Shown here in pieces: positions 57,084-64,000 of a DNA stretch of 64,000 nt. The stretch spans positions 17,502-81,501 of the forward strand of contig JAECUM010004899.1 in assembly GCA_016617855.1 (NCBI GenBank), read 5' to 3'. Numbering within the stretch: the first letter of the stretch is position 1; each line of letters starts with the position of its first letter. Made by a program: the position numbers and the translations under genes. The notes under the pieces were generated by a model, which worked only from the letters and a program-made list of their open reading frames with translations, had not been told where the DNA came from and searched no databases. The DNA is from Megalonaias nervosa (Eukaryota; Mollusca; Bivalvia; Unionida; Unionidae).

Positions 57084-57576
57084 CGAGCCGTTAAGATGCG
57101 ATGTTTAGGCTTATCAAAGTCATCCTTGTCAGTAAAAACAATTTGACCATTTCTTCGTATACTGTCAATTTTTTTCTTTCCTTCGATGGTTAGCAGTCAT
57201 AGGCATTTTGTCAATTTCGTTACTACAGAAGGTAGTTGTGCTAGCACGTGAGTGATCTTTTCGTTTAGGTAGTTTTTCATAAAAGCAAACGACACAGTCC
57301 TTGATTCCCCAGATTTAGTATTTTCGGACAATTGTTTTGAAACGGTGCCTCGCAGCTTCAGAACAACATCTTTAATTTCCACGTTAGACGTTTCATGTTT
57401 TCTAGCTTGATCTTGGAAACTCACACGTTCGACTGTGTCGACGCAATAAGAACCCGGGTTAAGAAATCAAGAACTTCAAGTAACGGTGCAAGACCATACT
57501 GGTGAAAATACGAAATATATTTATGTGTCACCGTGCACGTAACTATTTTCGCTCTAGGTCCTGTTGATGAATCAGC
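57084..57576 (-). pseudogene. Upstream half of the exon-like tract split by the Polinton
   Basis: On the minus strand a splice acceptor (ccccttcag) at 57577 opens a coding-like frame ADSSTGPRAKIVTCTVTHKY, then LAPLLEVLDFLTRVLIA, a frame break near 57425, then VEIKDVVLKLRGTVSKQLSE and VSFAFMKNYLNEKITHVLAQ, and another frame reading NGQIVFTDKDDFDKPKHRIL up to the insertion. Across the CGAGC site the same frame continues on the far side of the element (KSGLYLF at 46.17 kb). The protein is not recognised. The duplicate target at 57084-57088 belongs to the insertion. Confidence 0.5.
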
Positions 57577-57965
57577 CTGAAGGGGGAATCATAATTTATT
57601 AAAAATAAAATTGCTTGCAAAATTAGACCTGCCTGCAACTAAGACTTTCCTTGTTATCCGTGTCTGTATTCTGCATAAAATCTTGCACAAAGAAATTAAA
57701 ATGAATAAAACCTGATCCATGGTTCATACCTTGGGAACTGTCATTTCACATTATGTGAGAAAAGTGTTTCTTTTTTTACGGAATATCAAACACCAATCAA
57801 GCAAAGGAACAAACTAGCAATTATTTGGAAAATATAGCGCTAGTGAGTGAATGCTGCAGGTACCTATTTGACTTGTGCTGTGTATTACACTTGTCACACT
57901 AATACGCATCCTTGGAATCTGGTTGGGAAAGGTTTCTATAAGTGCATATTCTTGAACTGGGTCAG

Positions 57966-58079
57966 TGGTATGTTAGATATACGTAAGGTGGTATGTTAGA
58001 TATACGTAAGGTGGTATGTTAGATATACGTAAGGTGGTATGTTAGATATACGTAAGGTGGTATGTTAGATATACGTAAG
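57966..58079. repeat. 23-bp tandem repeat, five near-perfect copies
   Basis: Unit gtatgttagatatacgtaag plus gtg, five times head to tail without spacers. A minisatellite, very homogeneous and therefore recent. Confidence 0.97.
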
Positions 58080-59790
58080 AAAATCGAGTATGGGCCTTGA
58101 AGATGAGTAGTTGCATCGTATTATAATTTTCTATATCAAATGCTTCTCAATGATGATTTTTCTCTTTGAATGAGTGACATTCAAAATATAACTAGATTAT
58201 TGTCATGTGCAAGCATATGTATTATTCATGAAGTCTTTTTCATGTTACCCATCGATTATTTCATTTTTATGACTAATCAACGCCACCTGTAGCGTCTGAA
58301 GAAATATTATTACTTGCGAAACATTTAAAAATCGTGGTGCGAGCATTGCAAATATTACTTTCCTAAGTTAAGTCACCTTTCTGTAGATGTGCTACTTAAA
58401 CATTCCTTGGATGAAAAATGTGTTTAGTCATTGCACATGGAAACGAAGAACAGGAAATGGTTTCCATTTGACTACCACATAGGTGGACATTAATCGCTTT
58501 GTTTAATATAAAGCTCACTGGCAACCCACTTTCAGTCCTGGTTCTAGTGTTAGTGCTAATACATCAACACTCTATTCATTCACCAACATCCGTTGAGCAC
58601 AAACTTTCAACTGGAGCTCAAAACTCCAAACTGAAACTCTGCTTATTGACACTGAAGTCTGGAACGAATTCAGATCTAGGTAAACATTGGAGCTACATGA
58701 GCATACAATTTAACCACAGTCTTAAATATAACAACAACATTCATCCTTTCAATAACGTTAGTCTTTAATCAGTTCAGAAGCATTAGTTGTATCGGTTTCC
58801 TTTTCATTGGGTTACTGATTTTTCATCTCCAATTTTGCCATTATATTTTCAAGGTTTAGAACCATGAGGACGTGATTTCATTCTTATATGCTCAGACACT
58901 TCGTAATTGATATCAAAAGAACAATCACATACACAGGTAGGACGTCTTGAGATCAGTTATGAAGCATTTAACATAATCTAAGTAAATGAATATGTTTTGT
59001 TTAATTTGTTTCAAATGATAATTTTCAGCAAATATCAATATCACGTTTGGGCATATTTATTTTAATATTTGTCTGATTTGTTTCAAAATGAAGCTTACGT
59101 ACTTAAATAGTTTCTAAAAATTACTACTACTGATGCATGTATACATGGATTTTCCATATCGGTGAATTTTCGGAAGTACATGCTTCGACACGCAGAACTG
59201 TTTACTCGTTAATGTCTATATTATACAAAGGTCTGTCAAGTAATTCAAGAGTGGATATATTATTCATAATACAAATCATGTAAAATATTAGAACTATTCT
59301 AGATAGATATTTTATCAAAGCTAATCTGATAACTAAATGAAATTAGATGAAGTAAAGATTCTAATAATGCAGGGTCAGTTTTGTTGAGCATAATTAAATC
59401 ATCATTTTCTTCATTAGATACTATTGAGCTGATGTATGTTTCATGCACATGGATCTTTAAACGATCTTTATTCAACGTGTAAGAAAACATGAAAGAGGGT
59501 TCTATGATTTGCTATATAGGCCTTGTAATGTGAATTTATAAATTTGATTTTTAAACGATCTTTACTCAACAAATAAGAATACATCAAATATGGTTCTTTG
59601 ATTTTAATTATAGGCATTAACCTGTGACTTTATTAATTGAAAAATATTAAATTTTCAATAGTATGGTAATTTCATATGTTTTATTATAGAATTGAAGTCC
59701 TGTAGAGATAAAAAAATTCATTTCAATGATTCAATTTTGCATTAACACTTAATGTTAGAAACTAAGCAACATTCTCGTTCTAAATGTGAA

Positions 59791-59978
59791 TAACATGCCA
59801 ATAAGTACCGTTTGAATACCCAGGAAGGATGACATTGCAAATAAGTACCTATTGAATACCCAGGAAGGCTGACATGCCAAATAAGTACCTTTTGAATACC
59901 CAGGAAGGATGACATGCCAAGGTAGTAACTGTTGAATACCCAGGAAAAATAACTAGCCAAATTAGTAACGTTTGAATT
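59791..59978. repeat. 40-bp tandem repeat, about 4.7 copies
   Basis: Unit includes ataagtacc(g/t)ttgaataccc and aggaaggatgacatgcc. Copies differ by a few bases. Confidence 0.93.
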
Positions 59979-60619
59979 GAGAAGGAAAGGTTTTAAGCCG
60001 CAAATTAAACAAATTTTCAGACATAATTACTGTTACAATGAAATGAGTGGGTGAGGGTGGTGGTGAGTGGGCGAGTGGATTTCGCTCTGTTGAATGAGGT
60101 GTTTTTCACATTGTTTAATAACTTTGCAACCACTTATATTGATGTTTCAAGGTTTAGACACTTTCAATTTGACCACATAGCTCTCTTACAATATGTTTAA
60201 TCTTGACGGCCGCTCCAGATTTTTTTTCCACCAATTCATGTCTCTAGTATTTGTATTGGTTTTGTACTATCTCTTAGTTACTAAATTATATATTTTCCGA
60301 GTTTTTTTAAAGTCAATTTTTACTTTTAAATCTGATCTTTCCAGGTAATGCAGACACCTACTGATGGTTACATTGACCTTTTACTCATGTATTACATAAT
60401 TTAACAAGGATGGTAATGCGTTCAATTGTAAGCAATGTAGAAAAAGAAAAGTAATGGTTTGATACAACATAATTTTGAAAGTTTTGTGTTTTTCTGTCAA
60501 ATGATGCCGAAATACCAAAATATTTCTCATATTGTTACACGTGGACTTCATTGTTTTAAATATTCTCTAATGTAATATTTAAGAATCAGAACACTGTTTA
60601 CTTATGCTCTCTACTACAA

Positions 60620-61200
60620 TACATGAGCATGTCAATTACTTTGATGGTGTACTCTCGTGACTCAAATCGTGAAACAAAATCGTACAAAACTTCAAATATG
60701 TCCAGTGGTGGTCCCATGGTAATCCAAATTGTTTAATCATCAGTTGGACATCGGATTCTTCTTTAGGAGTTGAAACAAGAGTTATGGTCTGATGAGTGCT
60801 GATAAGTGAAAATGAATTTGTGTAATGATAACAAAACTAGCGTTATGATGATGCATATTTCCGTGGAAAACTGAAGAAAAATTTCTTCACCTTCCTTTGA
60901 AATAACATCGAAGCTGACAAGATGAGCTTGACTAGAATCAGACGCGAATTAATCGTCTTCTACAAACGAAATGTGTTCTCGTTGACTTTCATCCTATAAA
61001 AAGCCGATTGCTCTCTTCGTAATACCATAGGACGCGTTATAGAGGCTTATCGAGCAAAGGTGTAATTTTGATCAAGCAGTTGATAAATTCGGTTTTGCCA
61101 GAACCCCTTGGTCCAGCAACTGCAATCACGTTGAGATCGGAGCATTCAACTGTGATAAGTTGTTTTACAAAAAAAAATCATTTTGTTGTTTCCTTCAGCA
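60620..61200 (-). pseudogene. P-loop ATPase-like gene remnant
   Basis: Minus strand: MIFFVKQLITVECSDLNVIA runs into VAGPRGSGKTEFINCLIK, a textbook Walker A (GPRGSGKT). A stop follows, then RVLWYYEESNRLFIG, another stop and a frame change. Further down, GPPLDIFEVLYDFVSRFESR near 60650-60720 also reads like protein. The WYYEE phrase after a P-loop recalls packaging ATPases of animal Polintons, but no Walker B is clear. Decayed. It could be a relic of an older viral-type element or an unrelated P-loop gene. Confidence 0.4.
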
Positions 61201-61284
61201 CGAACCGTGTGACTTCCTGTTGTTGTTGTTGCTGTTGTGATCGGTTTCTCAGCAAGGACTCACACACTGCTATGGAATGGCGAG

Positions 61285-62040
61285 CTATGCCTCAAAACTA
61301 CAGATGCATCCCTTCTTGAAAATCAATAGGGTCTGATGATTGGAGTTTACTTTAGTGAGCTTCTCGTCCCTCTCCGTCGTAGTAGTATGCCTCGGGCATA
61401 TGAGATTGCACGACATGTTGATTTTCTTTGTCGGTGAGAAAAGGAGGTGGGGGAATATACTTTTAGCTATTTTGATGACTCCAACAGCTTCTGGCATCTT
61501 ACTTAGAAACATAGTCAAATAACCTATGGACATAAACTGTATATTGGTATTTTAATGTAAATGGTCTTAACCATGTTATGGTCACTTGCTAATTCAATTT
61601 CTTTTCCTGAAAACAGCTTAGAACTAAACTGACCGTCGTACCACGAGGAGTTGGGAGCTATCACTGTATAGTATGGGTTACACTTGCTGTAACGACCGAT
61701 CTCTACGCTGTCCAGTTTTTCGTAATGACCAAGATCCAATGAATCAAATCAAAAAGATGTATTATGTCCAGTAAATATATTTTCTTGTTAATCAGGAAGC
61801 CCACTACAATTCCGAAAGTAATAAAATAAAATGTTGCTTAATACATTCATGACACGATTCGTGAGCAACACGAATGTTATGGATGTCCAGACCTTGTCTT
61901 TGTTCGTTGACACTTTACTGAATGAGCACCAATGATCCAAAGCGACGAAATTTTGACACATAGAACAAAATTTCTTTCCTTGAAAAATATTTTTAAAAAA
62001 TTTGAATTGGTACGAACATTTGGTCCGCATTTTGGACACA
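61285..62040 (-). pseudogene. Coding-like minus-strand debris, unknown
   Basis: Consecutive minus-strand pieces read like protein: GGVCPKCGPNVRTNSNFL near 62030 (a Cys pair), DLGHYEKLDSVEIGRYSKCN with SSWYDGQFSSKLFSGKEIEL (61524-61739), and SKMPEAVGVIKIAKSIFPHL (61285-61533). They lie upstream of the P-loop remnant and in the same direction. No family recognised; no single frame spans them. Confidence 0.35.
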
Positions 62041-62944
62041 CCCCTCCAGTAATTTAGAAGCTCATTTTCTTAGGTGCACGAAACAAGACATCCCAATGTG
62101 AGGGTAAGCTATCAGCGCATAGCTAGAGGATGCCACATTTTGAGTAAAGCGTCTACTGCATGAGTGTAAATTTGTTTACCAACGAGTCGTGCACGTGAGT
62201 GCGATATGAACGTGTGCAATATCGTAAAATATTGCCCGATTCTGACAATGTAAAGTTAACGGAGACAAAAATGAGCATATAATAATAAGCCTTTTAGTTT
62301 GATTTTTTATCAGTATACTTATATTATTTTTTATGGGTCTTCCTTTGAAATCTTGTCTCCCTCATTCATCACATGCACTTGCTTTTATGCTGTGTGGCTC
62401 TCCTATGGACACGAAGTGAAAACTTAGAACGAATTTTATTCACTTAGGATATGTGAATACCAAGTGTGTTCACAGAAAGAGAAGAGTGATGAGTGGATAA
62501 TAAAATGCCATGACAGAAACCTTACAAAACAAAAAGAAAGGACTGGGTCCAGCCTGCTTACGAGAGACATATTTATATGCACAACTCTTGGGTGGGGACA
62601 TATATTACTATGAGCTTTTTATATAATTACCTCCTTTTATTTGCTGTTCTCAACTTCGAGCGAGAAAATGCTTGGTTTCACAGAGATGAGTCGTTCATCC
62701 AGCGATAGTGTAGAGGAGGAACGAATGAATGAATGACAAATAAAGTGATAAATGAGTGACTGATCGAAACCTATTCATTCTGCATTGTGAAAAGAAATGT
62801 GTACATCAGCAGAGAGAGAGAGAGAGAGTAACTTAGGCGTTAGCAGCTAAAGTGAAATTTAGTATTTAGTCCATACCTTGAAATAAGATAAAAATAGTAT
62901 CTAATCTCTTTTGCAAAAATTTGTTTTGCTTTAAAATAACATTG

Positions 62945-63003
<59 letters not shown>

Positions 63004-63560
63004 GAAGTTGGTGGTAAGAATGCATTTTAACAATCTTCAACGGTTAATCTGATGAACGCCATTATATTTTTAGATACTAAGTTGCATACAAATTTGATAT
63101 CTTTGTCGCCATTAATATTTCAATGAGTATATATTTCTTATTCTACAATGCAGACATTTAAACATTCATAAGAATCAATATTAGTACATTGAACATATAT
63201 TTCACTATATAATTATTCTTTGAGTAGAAAAGTAAATGTGATTTGCATCTTTTTAACAATAAATGAGACAAAAGATAAACCTTTTGCTTAACTTTCCAAG
63301 CTTTCATCCGACAAGTTCACATCATATTCAGTGAATTGCTTACCAGAATAAATTACTGTAGTTAGTATCTTTAGAAACGTGTAGCAATCTTCAAACTAAT
63401 TATATAAAGAAACGAAAATGTTTGCAACACATGTCTGCAATTTCTATTTAGGTTCTTCCGTTGCCCGTGCATATTTTAATATAAATTTAAATATTAAACA
63501 AGAAGTTCGTTTGTTTCACAACTGAGGTGTAATTATTATTACTCCATCCATAAGACTTTT
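62041..63560. other. Intergenic DNA with microsatellites
   Basis: (GA)n at 62811-62828 and (ATT)n at 62947-63003. Nothing else recognised. Confidence 0.6.
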
Positions 63561-63569
63561 ATGATGTTT

Positions 63570-64000
63570 GATATATGAAATGAATCTTAGATATTAGTTT
63601 ATTATTGATGATTTCTATATTATATTAATCTAATATATCTTTATTTTGATGTTTTCAGTATTATATGGGACAGAGTTTATTTATGATCTTTGTTATATTA
63701 TATGGGCTTTGATATTAGTTTTTGTTATGATGTGCCTTACAGTATGTGGGTTATAACCATTATGTTTATTATTGATGTTTACTATATAAAATTTTTATTA
63801 GATATTAGTTTATTATTGATGTTTATTATATTAAATGGGTCTTAGATATCAGTTCATTTAAGATGTTTATTATGTTATCTGTGACACAGACATTAGTTAT
63901 CAGTGAGGTTTACTATAGTGTATGTGTCTTGGATATTAGTTTATCATTGATGTTTACTACATTAAATGAGCCTTACATATTAATTTGTTATATATATATA
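63570..64000. repeat. AT-rich degenerate tandem repeat running off the window
   Basis: A ~57-70 base unit with gatattagtttattattgat, gtttactatatta and atgggtctta recurs about six to seven times with strong divergence, up to the last base. Confidence 0.75.

Larger units (their letters stand above)
57600..60600. other. Intergenic DNA with two minisatellites
   Basis: No supported gene outside the repeats at 57966-58079 and 59791-59978. Confidence 0.5.

Noticed and set aside
57966..58079. CRISPR array
   Set aside because: Head-to-tail repeats without unique spacers, in an animal genome.
61068..61319. Plus-strand ORF with poly-Cys
   Set aside because: Shadow of the minus-strand P-loop remnant and a (TTG)n tract.

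Overview
The window is animal genomic DNA. It is AT-rich, intron-bearing and full of transposable-element debris, and only a small part of it is coding. A mollusc (perhaps a gastropod) is my best guess, from the mix of tRNA-derived SINEs, a Gmr1-like Ty3 element, a GIY-YIG Penelope element and an L2/CR1-type LINE. That guess is inference; no species marker is present. The only recognisable host-type enzyme gene is a single-exon GT31 (beta-1,3-galactosyltransferase-like) gene at 15.27-16.78 kb with one frame break.

Layout: 0-15 kb holds an LTR end, SINEs, microsatellites, a 444-bp direct repeat pair and small coding remnants. 15.2-16.8 kb is the GT31 gene. 20.25-26.12 kb is a decayed LTR retrotransposon with the order gag-PR-IN-RT-RNaseH (integrase before RT although the RT is Ty3-type, the Gmr1 arrangement), bounded by TATG duplications. 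26.4-26.7 kb is a SINE. 31.5-32.0 kb is a mariner remnant, 35.2-36.5 kb a 5'-truncated LINE, 37.85-37.95 kb twin hairpins, and 39.4-41.9 kb a Penelope-like element.

The centrepiece is 46,180-57,083: a 10.9-kb Polinton/Maverick-type (adintovirus-like) element with 284-bp terminal inverted repeats and a 5-bp target duplication CGAGC. It carries small unknown ORFs, an adenovirus pX/pVI-like basic core protein, an internally deleted capsid-like gene, a ~1-kb non-coding tract with four hairpin-forming palindromic repeats, an HNH homing-type endonuclease, a zinc-ribbon protein, a family-B polymerase followed by an SF1 helicase and an HNH domain (probably one three-domain protein in the ancestor), an rve integrase, a zinc-ribbon plus phospholipase A2 protein, and an A32/FtsK-type packaging ATPase. 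Many of its genes are broken by frameshifts or stops. Several breaks lie beside homopolymers, so some may be assembly errors. Integrase with TIRs would integrate, polymerase-helicase would replicate, ATPase plus capsid would package, and PLA2 would act on membranes during entry. The capsid deletion means this copy cannot make a full capsid protein, and I found no adenain-type protease.

The element sits inside older coding-like, apparently spliced sequence on the minus strand (45.4-46.2 and 57.1-57.6 kb). Further minus-strand coding debris with a P-loop lies at 60.6-62.0 kb. The rest of the right end is unique AT-rich DNA with minisatellites.
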